Origin: Rouxiella aceris
GTDB lineage: Bacteria; Pseudomonadota; Gammaproteobacteria; Enterobacterales; Enterobacteriaceae
Reading direction: 5' to 3'
DNA length: 64,000 bases
Assembly: GCF_012933545.1 (NCBI RefSeq)
Contig: NZ_JAADJU010000005.1
Location: forward strand, 124,001 to 188,000
Below the pieces are notes generated by a model, which did no database searches, had not been told where the DNA came from, and worked only from the letters and a program-made list of their open reading frames with translations. Made by a program: the position numbers and the translations under genes. Shown piece after piece: positions 44,713 to 54,591 of this stretch (positions are counted from its first letter, which is position 1; the number at the start of each line of letters is the position of its first letter).

Positions 44713-44746
44713 CAAGAATAATGTGTGCATTATACACTTATTGTTG
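44713..44746. promoter_or_regulatory. Candidate MarR operator
   Basis: CAAGAATAATGTGT and, on the other strand, CAACAATAAGTGT form an inverted repeat (one mismatch and one single-base bulge) in the divergent promoter region between the MarR and oxidoreductase genes. Confidence 0.6.
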
Positions 44747-44766
44747 ATTAACTAAAGGGTCGAAAA

Positions 44767-45702
44767 ATGAAAGCAGCTATTGTTAACGGGGCAGGGGAAA
44801 CGCCGGTTTATGCGGACTTTCGTGAGCCACAGGCGGACGATCATCATGTGGTGGTCAGAGTAAAAGCGGCGGCCATCAGCCAACTGGCCAAAGCGCGCGC
44901 GGCCGGAACCCATTATAGCTCGGCGATAGCACATCCGTTTATCGCCGGGATTGATGGTGCCGGTTATCTCAGTAGCGGTGAGCCGGTCTACTTTCTGGCA
45001 TTCAGTTCTCCCTGGGGCAGCATGGCGGAGCAAACGCTGGTTGCGGCCCAGGCGATAGTGCCACTTCCGGCGACGCTGGATCCGCTGATAGCGGCGGCCA
45101 TTGCCAACCCCGGTATGTCTTCCTGGGCGGCATTAACCCGCCGGGCACATTTACGCAAGGACGAAACGGTACTGATTAATGGTGCTACCGGTACCTCCGG
45201 CAACCTGGCGGTAAGGATCGCTCGTCATCTGGGGGCCGGGAAAATTATTGCCACCGGGCGCAATCTTCAGGCGCTGGAGAAACTCCGTACTGAAGGCGCG
45301 GATATCACCCTGACGCTGGATCAATTACCCACAGAACTGCCCGCTTTGATGGAGCAGGGCATCGACGTGGTGTTGGACTATCTCTGGGGGCAGAGTGCAC
45401 TCGATATCATGCTGGCCGCCGTTGCCGGTGGCGATAAGGTGGTGCGCTTTGTGCAAATTGGTTCGCTGAGCGGTCAGGAAATTTCCCTGCCCAGCAAATT
45501 GCTACGCTCATCTGGGCTGACTCTGATGGGCAGCGGTCTGGGTAGCGTATCCAATACTGAACTGTTGGCGTCTATCGGCGAGTTTCTGCAAGCCGCTGCG
45601 CTGCGTGATTTCTCCATTCCCTTCCGTCAACGGCCATTAAGTGAAGTCAATGTTGCCTGGAGTGAAGATGATAGCCGCTGCCGCACGGTGTTTACTCTCT
45701 GA
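44767..45702 (+). CDS. Zinc-type alcohol dehydrogenase / quinone oxidoreductase-like protein
   Basis: A 311-residue medium-chain dehydrogenase/reductase. The N-terminal GroES-like part includes HPFIAGIDGAGYLSSGEPVYF, and the NADP-binding fold has VLINGATGTSGNLAVRIARHLGAG. No catalytic or structural zinc cysteines are visible, so it belongs with quinone reductases rather than true zinc alcohol dehydrogenases. It is controlled by, or at least paired with, the divergent MarR gene. A role in quinone or enone detoxification is inferred. Confidence 0.88.
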   Translation: MKAAIVNGAGETPVYADFREPQADDHHVVVRVKAAAISQLAKARAAGTHYSSAIAHPFIAGIDGAGYLSSGEPVYFLAFSSPWGSMAEQTLVAAQAIVPLPATLDPLIAAAIANPGMSSWAALTRRAHLRKDETVLINGATGTSGNLAVRIARHLGAGKIIATGRNLQALEKLRTEGADITLTLDQLPTELPALMEQGIDVVLDYLWGQSALDIMLAAVAGGDKVVRFVQIGSLSGQEISLPSKLLRSSGLTLMGSGLGSVSNTELLASIGEFLQAAALRDFSIPFRQRPLSEVNVAWSEDDSRCRTVFTL

Positions 45703-45853
45703 AGACTCTAAATCGTACTGACTTTGTTCTGGAGGCTGCACATGCTGCCGCAAGCGAACAGCTTATATGCCCAGTGCAGCTGCTGATGACGTTAGGGGAT
45801 TTAGAGGGGGCATTTAATTTATCTAAACCCCCGGGGTTATAGCCTCGCAGAAT

Positions 45854-46822
45854 TCACACTAAATGACAGGCTACGCGATGGCCTGCTTCGCCAACATCAC
45901 GCAACTGGGGTATCTCGCGGCGGCAGCGTTCCGTCGCCTGCGGGCAACGGGTGTGGTAGCGACAACCGGCAGGCGGTTTTGACGGATCGGGAATTTCACC
46001 CTGCGCCATGGCCAGCGGTTTGCTATCAGGATCAAGGGTCGGTACTGCCGCCAACAGCGCCCGCGTATAGGGATGCAGTGGCTGGCGGAACAGGGTATCG
46101 CGTTCGGCGGTTTCTACAATCTGTCCGAGATACATAACGGCAATGTCGTCACAAAGGTGCTCCACGACGCCCAGATCATGGGAGATAAACAGAAAGGTGA
46201 CACCATGGTCGTCACGGAGATCGGAAAACAGATTGATGATTTGCGCCTGTATCGACACATCAAGCGCCGATATTGGCTCGTCGGCAATGATAAAATCCGG
46301 CTTTAAAATCAGCGCACGGGCGATGCCGATCCTCTGGCGCTGGCCACCGGAGAACTCATGCGGGAAGCGATTATAATGTTGCGGCGACAGCCCACAAATC
46401 TTCATCACTTCATCCACTTTGCCTCGCAGTTCTGCCGCTGAACAAAGTTTATGAGCCAGCATGGCTTCGCCAATAGCGTCGCCAATCCGCATCCGCGGGT
46501 TTAACGAGCTGTAAGGGTCCTGAAATACCAGCTGCATTTTCGGACGCAGCGCGGTTAGCTGTTTAGAGGTTAGCGACTGCAAGTCCACACCACGGAATTT
46601 CACGCGGCCAGCAGTTTGCTCGTACAGTCCCAGCAGGCTTCGGCCAACCGTGGTTTTACCGCTGCCTGATTCTCCCACCAGACCGAAAATAGAGCCTTGG
46701 CGGATCTTGAAGCTGACACCATCCACGGCGCGCAGCAGGCCGGTTTCTTGCCCGAACAGACCATCACGTATCGGAAAGTGTTTTTTGAGGCCTTCGACCT
46801 CGATTAAAAACTCTGTATTCAT
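45854..46822 (-). CDS. Oligopeptide-type ABC importer ATPase (DppF-like)
   Basis: A 322-residue ATPase. Walker A is GESGSGKTTVGRSLLG, signature is FSGGQRQRIGIARALI, Walker B is FIIADEPISALD, and the C-terminal oligopeptide-type Cys-rich tail is GCRYHTRCPQATERC. I set the start at 46822 (MNTEFLIEV), 5 nt after the DppD-like stop; the longer in-frame start at 46918 would overlap that gene. It is the last gene of the thirteen-gene minus-strand block. Confidence 0.93.
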   Translation of the reverse strand: MNTEFLIEVEGLKKHFPIRDGLFGQETGLLRAVDGVSFKIRQGSIFGLVGESGSGKTTVGRSLLGLYEQTAGRVKFRGVDLQSLTSKQLTALRPKMQLVFQDPYSSLNPRMRIGDAIGEAMLAHKLCSAAELRGKVDEVMKICGLSPQHYNRFPHEFSGGQRQRIGIARALILKPDFIIADEPISALDVSIQAQIINLFSDLRDDHGVTFLFISHDLGVVEHLCDDIAVMYLGQIVETAERDTLFRQPLHPYTRALLAAVPTLDPDSKPLAMAQGEIPDPSKPPAGCRYHTRCPQATERCRREIPQLRDVGEAGHRVACHLV

Positions 46823-46827
46823 TTCTG

Positions 46828-47814
46828 TCACTCTGGCTGTAAAACCGGGACCTGACCGCTGTAGAAACAAGCCGCCTGGCGGTATTGTCCCTCTAGCGGT
46901 GGAATGCCCTGACGGCAACGTTCAGTGGCTTTCGCACAGCGGTCGTTAAAGGCACAATAAGCCGGTAACGCGGCGAGATCCGGCACCTGACCCGGTATCG
47001 AGTAGAGCCTGCGCCGACGCTCACCCGGAACCGGACGCGAGGCGATCAGTCCCTGAGTGTAAGGGTGCAGCGGGTTACGCAACACATCGGCCACCGGCCC
47101 CTGTTCCACCACCTTTCCGGCGTACATCACCACCACATGGTCAGCCATCTGGGCAATTACCCCCAGATCGTGGGTGATCAGCATCAGCGCCATTTGCTGG
47201 CGTTGTGCCTGATCGCGCAGTAATCCAAGGATCTGTGCCTGCACGGTGACATCCAGCGCGGTGGTCGGCTCATCGGCAATCAATAATTTTGGTTTGCAGC
47301 TCAGCGCCATGGCGATCATCACCCGCTGTAACATGCCTCCGGAAAGTTGATGCGGGTAGCTTTTCATCAGGCTTTCAGCTCGTGCCAGGCCCACGTCGGT
47401 CAGCAATGCCGTCGCTTTTTGCCACGCAATTTTCGGCGTATCACCCAGATGGCGGATAAGAGGCTCAACCAACTGCTCGCCAATGGTGAGCACCGGGTTA
47501 AGGGCGCTCATTGGCTCTTGAAAGATCATGGCCAGCTGGTTGCCGCGTAAATTCGCCATCTGGGATTGGCGCAGGGTCAGCAGGTTCTGTCCCGCAAACA
47601 GGATCTCACCGCCGTCGATATGTGCCGACTGTGGCGGTAGCAGGCCCATCAGCGACAGGGCGGTGACACTTTTTCCGCAGCCGGATTCACCCACAATACC
47701 CACGGTCTGCCCGGCCATAACGTCAAAGGTGACATCCTGTACGGCACGCACTCTGCCTGAATCGCTGGCAAACGACAGTGACAGGTTGTTAAAACGTACT
47801 AAAGGTTGCGTCAT
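46828..47814 (-). CDS. Oligopeptide-type ABC importer ATPase (DppD-like)
   Basis: A 328-residue ATPase with Walker [17 protein letters not shown], signature [15 protein letters not shown], Walker [13 protein letters not shown] and the Cys-bearing tail [15 protein letters not shown]. It pairs with the DppF-like ATPase. The two domains are separate here, in contrast to the fused ATPase of the importer at 4865-6547, so the two systems are not recent duplicates. Confidence 0.93.
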   Translation of the reverse strand: MTQPLVRFNNLSLSFASDSGRVRAVQDVTFDVMAGQTVGIVGESGCGKSVTALSLMGLLPPQSAHIDGGEILFAGQNLLTLRQSQMANLRGNQLAMIFQEPMSALNPVLTIGEQLVEPLIRHLGDTPKIAWQKATALLTDVGLARAESLMKSYPHQLSGGMLQRVMIAMALSCKPKLLIADEPTTALDVTVQAQILGLLRDQAQRQQMALMLITHDLGVIAQMADHVVVMYAGKVVEQGPVADVLRNPLHPYTQGLIASRPVPGERRRRLYSIPGQVPDLAALPAYCAFNDRCAKATERCRQGIPPLEGQYRQAACFYSGQVPVLQPE

Positions 47815-47816
47815 CG

Positions 47817-48761
47817 TCAGCCTCGCTTCATTTTGGGATCGAGGGCATCACGTAAACCGTCGCCCAGTACGTTGATCGCCACCACGGTGAGGAAGATGGC
47901 AATACCCGGTGGCATCCACAGCCACGGACGGCGCTGGAAGTCGATCAGACTGTTGGCGGCATCCATCATGTTCCCCCAGGACGCCATGGGCGGCACCACG
48001 CCTAATCCCAGATAGCTGAGTGCCGATTCGCTAAGAATGGCATTCGCCACGGCCATTGTGGCCATCACCACCAGAATTGGCACCGTATTGGGCAACAGAT
48101 GGCCAAAAATACGACGCCTCGCCGAGAGTCCCAGCACCTGCGTTGCCAGCATAAAGTCACGTTCGCGCAGCGAGAGAATTTGTCCGCGCACCAGACGTGC
48201 CAGCTTCGGCCATTCCAGCAGACTCAGCATGACGATAACCATGTAAACCCGAGACTCTGGCGAAAAATCAAGCTCCGCGAGCATGGCACCCATGACAATG
48301 AGCAACGGCAGGCTGGGAATGGTCATCATCAGATCCGCCAGGCGCATAATCAACTTGTCGGTTAGTCCCCCGGCATAGCCGGAAAGCGCACCGAGCAGGT
48401 AGCCAAGTGTCACCGATAGCAGCATGGTCAGCAGGCCGATGATCAACGAAATTCTCCCGGCCAGCAGTAATCGGGTGTAAATGTCGCGGCCGAGAAAGTC
48501 GGTGCCCAGCCAGTGCCGGGTACTTGGCGCTTTGTTGATGATCAAGGCGTCAGTGGCTTCATCACGCCATGGCGAAAACATCGGGCCGAAAATGCACCAC
48601 AGTGCCATGACCGCAAGCAGGATCAGGCAGAACATTGCCAGCCGGTTACGTCGCAACGACTTCCATGCCTGATGTAAAGGCGACGGCGTCACCTGGGCCA
48701 GGGCTGGTATTTGCGCTTTGCGCAGGCGGCGCTGACGGCAGAAAAGGCTATTTAACATCAA
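47817..48761 (-). CDS. Oligopeptide-type ABC importer permease (DppC-like)
   Basis: A 314-residue membrane protein with an N-terminal cytoplasmic segment, first helix around 38-60, the GTDFLGRDIYTRLLLAG motif and the coupling loop ATQVLGLSARRRIFGHLLPN. It overlaps the upstream DppB-like gene by 4 nt and leaves 2 nt to the DppD-like gene. Confidence 0.92.
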   Translation of the reverse strand: MMLNSLFCRQRRLRKAQIPALAQVTPSPLHQAWKSLRRNRLAMFCLILLAVMALWCIFGPMFSPWRDEATDALIINKAPSTRHWLGTDFLGRDIYTRLLLAGRISLIIGLLTMLLSVTLGYLLGALSGYAGGLTDKLIMRLADLMMTIPSLPLLIVMGAMLAELDFSPESRVYMVIVMLSLLEWPKLARLVRGQILSLRERDFMLATQVLGLSARRRIFGHLLPNTVPILVVMATMAVANAILSESALSYLGLGVVPPMASWGNMMDAANSLIDFQRRPWLWMPPGIAIFLTVVAINVLGDGLRDALDPKMKRG

Positions 48762-49717
48762 GACCTCACCCTTATCCGCGGATCTGCCCAGGCATAGAGC
48801 ACGTCGGCGAGCAGATTACCCAGTATGGTCAGCACTGCCAGAAATAGCGTAAAGCCCATCAACACCGGGTAGTCGCGCGCGGCCAGCGAATCAATTTGAA
48901 TATGACCGGCACCCGGCCAGTTAAAAACCTTTTCGGTGATCAACGCCCCGGAAAACAGTCCCGGCAGCTCGAAACCCAACAGGGTGATTATCGGTAACAG
49001 CGCATTGCGCAAAGCATGTTTGAGGATAACGCTGCGTTCACGCAGTCCTTTTGCCCGTGCAGTGCGAATAAAGTCCATACGCACGACGTCGAGCATACTG
49101 GCTCTGAAATATCGGGTCAGACTGCCGGCCTGCAGCATGACCAACGCCAATACGGGCAAAATCAGGTGGGCACCAACCTGCATCACCCAGCTCCAGCCCG
49201 TGGCATCACTGCCGGTATTGGTCATGCCGCCCACCGGCAACCAGTGGAGATCCACGGCAAACCATTTGATCAGCAACAGACAGAGGAAGAAGGTGGGGAA
49301 GGACATTGCGGCGAAAATCACCACGCTGACCCCATGATCGAATAGTGAATAGGGTTTTATGGCCGATACAATGCCAACCGCCAGCGCGATGCTCCAATAA
49401 AGGATTAAGGCAATCACCGCCAGCAGGAATGAGTTCCAGATATACTGATTAAGCAGTTGGCTGACCGGAATTTGATATTGCAGTGAAAAACCGAGATCGC
49501 CGCGCAGTAACAGGCCAAGCCAGTGCAGGTAGCGGCTTAGCAGCGGCTGATCGAGACCATAAAGCGCTTTAAGCTCAGCAGCGCGCTGCGCCGTCAGGGT
49601 GACGTTGCCATCAATAAAATCACCGGGGGTTAGCGCAAACAGCATAAAGATCAACAACGAGGCAAGGAATAGCATCGGGATGGTCTGCAGCAATCGTCGC
49701 AGAATGAAATTTCTCAT
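48758..49717 (-). CDS. Oligopeptide-type ABC importer permease (DppB-like)
   Basis: A 319-residue OppB/DppB-family permease: helix 1 at about 9-30, LTPGDFIDG, ALYGLDQPLLSRYLHWLGLL, and coupling loop TARAKGLRERSVILKHALRNA. It forms the channel with the DppC-like protein and is 79 bp downstream of the binding-protein gene. Confidence 0.92.
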   Translation of the reverse strand: MRNFILRRLLQTIPMLFLASLLIFMLFALTPGDFIDGNVTLTAQRAAELKALYGLDQPLLSRYLHWLGLLLRGDLGFSLQYQIPVSQLLNQYIWNSFLLAVIALILYWSIALAVGIVSAIKPYSLFDHGVSVVIFAAMSFPTFFLCLLLIKWFAVDLHWLPVGGMTNTGSDATGWSWVMQVGAHLILPVLALVMLQAGSLTRYFRASMLDVVRMDFIRTARAKGLRERSVILKHALRNALLPIITLLGFELPGLFSGALITEKVFNWPGAGHIQIDSLAARDYPVLMGFTLFLAVLTILGNLLADVLYAWADPRIRVRS

Positions 49718-49796
49718 GACTTTCTCATTACCGCTGCCGGAACGTATACCGGCAGCGGCTTTGGTGCTGATGATTTAACAAGGCACTATAGCGCCA

Positions 49797-51503
49797 TTAT
49801 TTGACGATTTTGACGTCCGGTAGGCTGCCGGTAAGGCCGTTATAAATATCCGGTTTGAAACCGGTGACGCGGGCGCTGCTGGCAGAAAGAATTTTACGGT
49901 TAGCCAGCAGGATCACTGGCGGATCGTTAGCCAGCACCTGATACAGTTGGTGATAAATCGGCTTACGTTTTTCGATATCCAGCTGGGCGTTGCCCTCATT
50001 GATCAACTTATCAACTTGCGGGTTGTGGTAACCCCCATGAGTCGCGGCCTCGGTGCTGTAGAAATCCCAGACACCATCGTGCGGATCGTTAAGGGTGCTG
50101 GTGCTGAAGGAGGCCAGGTCGTAATTGCCTGACTTACGCTGTGACATCAGCGCATTAAAGTCCAGCACCTGGGGTTTTAGCAGCACGCCAATCTGGCGGT
50201 AGTTTTCTTTGGCAATGGGGATCAGTGCATCGTTGAGCACTTTTTTACTGACCAGCAGCGTCAGTTCAAGACGTTTCCCGTCTTTCTCGCGAATGCCATC
50301 GGCACCCACTTTCCAGCCCGCTTCCTCGAGCAGTTTTTTCGCCTGTTCAGGATTGTATTTATACGGGTTAACATCTTGAGCGTTATAGGCCCATGAAATC
50401 GGGGCTATAGGTTCATTGGCCACTGAACCATAACCTTGATAAACCGCATCAATCAGTTGCTGACGATCAAGACCGTAGATCAGGGCCTGACGAACTTTCA
50501 CATCCTGCAGGGCCGGACGTCTGAAGTTAAATTCGATTTCGCTGTAATCACTGGAGCCATAAAGATTGATATTGGCGAAGCCGAGCAACTTTAACTGTTC
50601 GATATCATCGGGACGTGAAGTAAAAGCGTCATAATCCGTTTCGCCGGTCTGGAACAGCTGGAAATTGGTGGACGGGTTGGTCACCCGATAGATAAAGCGC
50701 GGCGTGGGCGGGACACCTTTGTAGTAATTTGGATTGGCGTGGAAACGGATCTCCTGGCCGGGAATGTATTTGTCGTAAATATAGGGTCCGTTGCCAAGGG
50801 GTTTGCCGTGCAGAGTGCGTAAGGTGTCGAGGTTGCCGCGGCTGTAACCTTGGCCGTAGTAGGCTTTCGACAATACCGGCCCACCGATTTTCTGCAATGT
50901 GGTGGCACCCACTTCGCTGGTGGTCACCTGCAGAGTTTGCGGGTCGATAACTTTCAGGCCGCTGACGCTGTCCGCTTTTCCTGCCTTGTAGTCATCACCA
51001 CCAACGATATGTGCGAGGGAAATGTCGGTATCCCCGTCGTATTTCGGGTCATAAAGCACCGTCAGCGTGAAAGCCACATCTGCGGCAGTAAGGGGCGATC
51101 CGTCACTGAATTTCAGGTTGGGGCGCAGTTTGATGGTGTAGGTCTTGCCATCCGGCGTAACCGTCCAGCTTTCTGCCAATCCGGGCACAGACTCACCGTG
51201 ACTGTTCCAGTCAATCAGTCGGGCGAAGATTACGTTAGTAACATTTTCATCCCAGCCATTAACGAAGAAGTAAGGATTGAATATCCCCTGCGGTTCCGAA
51301 ATACCCGCTACCACCGTGTCTTGACGCAATTTGGCGTTGGCCGGGATTTGGCTGGCGTCAGTCGCCGGGGTAATTCCCTCGTTGAGCAGTTCGGCAGCCA
51401 TAATGCCAGAGGAGAATAAAATCGTTCCGCACAACAAGGCGATTTTCAGCGGCGTAAAGTGTGACAACCGGCGGGGTTGAAAATGTTGTAGAGACTTTGC
51501 CAA
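49797..51503 (-). CDS. Oligopeptide-type ABC importer binding protein (SBP_bac_5)
   Basis: A 568-residue periplasmic binding protein with a signal peptide ending near SSGIMA-AE (about residue 37). Typical landmarks are PGLAESWTVTPDGKTYTIKL, KFSDGSPLTAADVAFTL, GNGPYIYDKY and VRQALIYGLDRQQLIDAVYQG. It serves the DppBCDF-like proteins downstream. It directly follows the OprD porin gene, so outer- and inner-membrane uptake are encoded together. The ligand is unknown. Confidence 0.92.
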   Translation of the reverse strand: MAKSLQHFQPRRLSHFTPLKIALLCGTILFSSGIMAAELLNEGITPATDASQIPANAKLRQDTVVAGISEPQGIFNPYFFVNGWDENVTNVIFARLIDWNSHGESVPGLAESWTVTPDGKTYTIKLRPNLKFSDGSPLTAADVAFTLTVLYDPKYDGDTDISLAHIVGGDDYKAGKADSVSGLKVIDPQTLQVTTSEVGATTLQKIGGPVLSKAYYGQGYSRGNLDTLRTLHGKPLGNGPYIYDKYIPGQEIRFHANPNYYKGVPPTPRFIYRVTNPSTNFQLFQTGETDYDAFTSRPDDIEQLKLLGFANINLYGSSDYSEIEFNFRRPALQDVKVRQALIYGLDRQQLIDAVYQGYGSVANEPIAPISWAYNAQDVNPYKYNPEQAKKLLEEAGWKVGADGIREKDGKRLELTLLVSKKVLNDALIPIAKENYRQIGVLLKPQVLDFNALMSQRKSGNYDLASFSTSTLNDPHDGVWDFYSTEAATHGGYHNPQVDKLINEGNAQLDIEKRKPIYHQLYQVLANDPPVILLANRKILSASSARVTGFKPDIYNGLTGSLPDVKIVK

Positions 51504-51703
51504 ATGACATTCCTCATCAAGGGATTAGTTGATTGATATACAAAACATGACAAAGAGTAAGGTCGTGTTTTCTGATTGTCTAACAACGAAAAAATATGGC
51601 TTATAGCTAATTTGTACTTGGAACGTGCTGAATAAGGCGAAGGGTGTGGCAGGTTATGCTTTGGATGGGGGTATAAGGGGAGACGTTGGTCTTTATTATT
51701 GAC

Positions 51704-51727
51704 AGCGGCCTGCAAAACAAGGCCGCT
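51704..51727. repeat. 8-bp hairpin between the OprD and binding-protein genes
   Basis: AGCGGCCT and AGGCCGCT form a perfect stem with an 8-nt loop in the 251-bp gap 51504-51754. With no T tract it may stabilise the porin transcript or attenuate read-through into the importer genes. Confidence 0.6.
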
Positions 51728-51754
51728 ACGGTATTAGGCTAAACCGATTTTTAT

Positions 51755-53032
51755 TTAAAAATCATATTCTAACGCCAGGCGGTTCTGCCAGAAATCTTTC
51801 TCTGATGTTGAGGTAGTCTGCACGCCTGCAAAGTCTGTAATGCTCAGCCCTTTGAGCACACCATCGAAACTGTAGGTGCCATACACCAGATACTCGGACT
51901 GATTGCTGCTTGACGCACCCGCGCTGGCGGTTAAATCCATAAAGGAGTAACGGCTGCCCAATGAGATGTGTTCGCTGGCAGTCCAGTTCAGGTCGGTTGA
52001 GTAAGCATTGCCGCTGCCGAGATCCTGAGTGCTGGTGAAGAAGGGTTGTGCAAAGTACGGGCCGGAAGAGGTGTTGTGCGCGTAAGGCGTCACCAGCGCA
52101 CCGTTGCCGTAAGCATTAGCATTGGCAGCGATATGATCGTAATTTAGCGACCATTTCAATACCGGGGTAAAGTTCATCGCAAACTGCGCGCCGTAGCTGG
52201 TGCTGTTAACTTCACCAGCCAGCGCTTTGCCTTCGCTCAGGCCACGAATAAACTGAATGCCGATCTTTGGCTGGGAGGCAATGTCTGACCACGACAGAAA
52301 GCTGTCGCCATACACCATTTTGCTGTAGTTGTTGTAATCCTCGTACCACAGCTGGCCATTAAGCTTTTTATTATCAAACTTGGCGGCGCGGCCGCCGCCG
52401 ATACCCCACATGCCGTTGGTGGTGCCATCGGCGTCAGTATAGGCCGTGGTGTCGAGGAACTGGTCGTCGCCCCAGGGTTTATAGCGGGTGATTTTAGTGG
52501 CGTGCAGGAAGTTGTCACTGTCTCCGTAGTTGGCGTCAACGCCGCGGAACAGAATCGGGGTGATGCGCCAGTCGTAGTCGCCAACAAACGGGATATTAAT
52601 ACGCTGATCACCGGCAGTAATGCGCAAGTCCTGATAGTGCCAGCTCAGATAGGCCTCTCCCACACCGGTCTCGTTAGGGCCAAGCTCGGTAATCAAATGG
52701 TCATCGTTATGAGCGATACCGCGCTGGAAAATACCGCTGACGCCAAGGCTCAGGCCGTAATATTCCGCCGTGGCATACTTCACGCTGCCGCCGTAGCTGA
52801 CGGTGTCCTGAGAATAGCCCGGTACGAAATACGCATTGTGGGTCGAATAATACAAGGTACGCAAACTGCCGGTTACCGATCCGCAGGTGAACATTTCGCT
52901 CAGGGAATCCGCAGTACCCGCGCTGCAACCAGAAGCGACCGGTGTAGCCGCCAGGGCGTGACCCATTAGCAGTGCCTGAGAAACGACAATGGCACCCAAC
53001 TTTAGCGTAAAGTTGAATTTGTTACTTTTCAT
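51755..53032 (-). CDS. OprD-family outer-membrane porin
   Basis: A 425-residue outer-membrane beta-barrel. The signal peptide runs to about residue 28 (LLMGHALA-AT). The mature protein has alternating strands, TGSLRTLYYSTHNAYF near the N terminus as in OprD/OpdK porins, and ends in EYDF with a C-terminal Phe for barrel assembly. Family members take up small carboxylates, amino acids or peptides. Two Cys residues near the mature N terminus (SGCSAGT, FTCGS) may form a disulfide. It lies between an ABC operon and degradative genes, implying a specific route for their substrate. Confidence 0.88.
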   Translation of the reverse strand: MKSNKFNFTLKLGAIVVSQALLMGHALAATPVASGCSAGTADSLSEMFTCGSVTGSLRTLYYSTHNAYFVPGYSQDTVSYGGSVKYATAEYYGLSLGVSGIFQRGIAHNDDHLITELGPNETGVGEAYLSWHYQDLRITAGDQRINIPFVGDYDWRITPILFRGVDANYGDSDNFLHATKITRYKPWGDDQFLDTTAYTDADGTTNGMWGIGGGRAAKFDNKKLNGQLWYEDYNNYSKMVYGDSFLSWSDIASQPKIGIQFIRGLSEGKALAGEVNSTSYGAQFAMNFTPVLKWSLNYDHIAANANAYGNGALVTPYAHNTSSGPYFAQPFFTSTQDLGSGNAYSTDLNWTASEHISLGSRYSFMDLTASAGASSSNQSEYLVYGTYSFDGVLKGLSITDFAGVQTTSTSEKDFWQNRLALEYDF

Positions 53033-53160
53033 TAATATCTTCCTGTCAAAAAATATAAGCTGTTCAGCCGGCAGAAAAGACGGCTAATAATTTTTTATCG
53101 GGTAATACGCAACCGTTTGCCACGCTGTTTTTTTATAAGCGGGGAGGATAATAGTTATTT

Positions 53161-54564
53161 TTATCTGTCAGTCAATAAAAGAGGATCATTATTTAAAACC
53201 AAGGTGTCGCGAACTTCCCAGCCCCTGAGCTTGCCGGGGTTAAGTAACCCGTTGGGATCAAGAGATTTTTTCACGGAAACTACTTCGGATTTAATTTCTC
53301 CCTGTTTACCATCTTCAATTTTATATACATGCGGGTTATTTATTTTTACGTCATTATCACGGAAAGTAACCATTATTTCATTCAGTCGTTCTTCGCTGGA
53401 ATAACGTACTAATTGCAATCCGCTGGCGGTTATATTTCCATCATTGTCGCGCAGGAATTCAATATGGGAAATAACTTCATCGCCGAATAAAGCAGCCATA
53501 TCGATAATCTGCTGACGATAATTTGTATAATTAAACGCCGTCTGCAAATAAGTGAGGGAACTGTCAATTTTAAGCGCGTGCAATGTGGTGTGGTTCCAGC
53601 AATATTCCATCAGGGAGGTATTGGTTTCTCGCGCCTCGGCGGCGGATTGGCGCACCGCGCTGTGCCCGCGATATTTCTCCAGCAAATTGCTGCCAACCCC
53701 TTCACTTTCTTCAGCAATGACACTGATGACCGCGTGCTGATGTGCCTGATAATGGCCGTTCAGATGGGTGAAATAAGTCGGGATCGGCGCGGCAAACAGT
53801 GCCAGCTGGCGTTTTACCAACCCCGGGGATCGGGCAATGGCGTTGGCATAATCCAGTGCGTCACTAAAGTCATCGAACACGTCCAGCCGTTCTATCCATT
53901 GGTGAACAGGTGCCAGCGCCAGCTCAACTTCAAGCACGATGCCATTGCTGCCATAGGCGTGATGCAGCAGCAGCGCCTGCGGGGCAGGAATATGCAGAAT
54001 ACGCGGCTCGGCCTCCATGGTCATGACTTTGACACTGAGTACATTGCCTGGCGCACCCAGCGGGCCATAGTTGATGGAGCCAATACCGCCGAAGCCGCCG
54101 CCGTAAAGACCGCCGAGGGTGGCAAGCCGGTAAGTTGAAGGCATGCAGCGCAGCTCCCAGCCAGTCGGGCGGGTGATGGTTTCAATCTCGGCCAGACGGC
54201 TCCCGGCCTGTGCACGCACCACGCCATTACCCGGTTCACCGATCTGATTGAATCCGGTCATATCCACCAGAATGCCGCCTTGCAATGGCACCAACTGGCC
54301 ATAGTTGCCGGTGGCACCACCGCGCAGGATCAGCGGTAACTGATGCTGAACGCAGGCTTTAACCACTAAACTCAACTCTTCTTCGTTGCGTGGCCTGACC
54401 ACGGCATCTGCCTGTTTATCTTCCAGTTGCTGTTTCAGAATCGGGCTGAACCAGTGAAAATCGCGCGAAAGGCGTTTGACCTTTGTCGCCTGCAAAGTCC
54501 AGTCGAGATCGGGAAGCGCCTGCTGTATCAGGGCAAGCGCCAGCTTACGTTGTTCACTGTCCAT
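53161..54564 (-). CDS. FAD-binding oxidase/dehydrogenase (FAD_binding_4, GlcD-like)
   Basis: A 467-residue flavoprotein of the vanillyl-alcohol-oxidase/glycolate-oxidase superfamily. The FAD diphosphate site is PLILRGGATGNYGQLVPLQGG split around residue 75-95, and the second FAD segment is TLGGLYGGGFGGIGSINYG. The C terminus has LDPNGLLNPGKLRGWEV, the usual NPGK motif. It likely oxidises a hydroxy acid, amine or heterocycle ring. It is the last catabolic gene before the OprD porin in the same orientation (128-bp gap). Confidence 0.86.
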   Translation of the reverse strand: MDSEQRKLALALIQQALPDLDWTLQATKVKRLSRDFHWFSPILKQQLEDKQADAVVRPRNEEELSLVVKACVQHQLPLILRGGATGNYGQLVPLQGGILVDMTGFNQIGEPGNGVVRAQAGSRLAEIETITRPTGWELRCMPSTYRLATLGGLYGGGFGGIGSINYGPLGAPGNVLSVKVMTMEAEPRILHIPAPQALLLHHAYGSNGIVLEVELALAPVHQWIERLDVFDDFSDALDYANAIARSPGLVKRQLALFAAPIPTYFTHLNGHYQAHQHAVISVIAEESEGVGSNLLEKYRGHSAVRQSAAEARETNTSLMEYCWNHTTLHALKIDSSLTYLQTAFNYTNYRQQIIDMAALFGDEVISHIEFLRDNDGNITASGLQLVRYSSEERLNEIMVTFRDNDVKINNPHVYKIEDGKQGEIKSEVVSVKKSLDPNGLLNPGKLRGWEVRDTLVLNNDPLLLTDR

Positions 54565-54591
54565 ATTTTCCTGCCTAAAGAGTGGATAATG

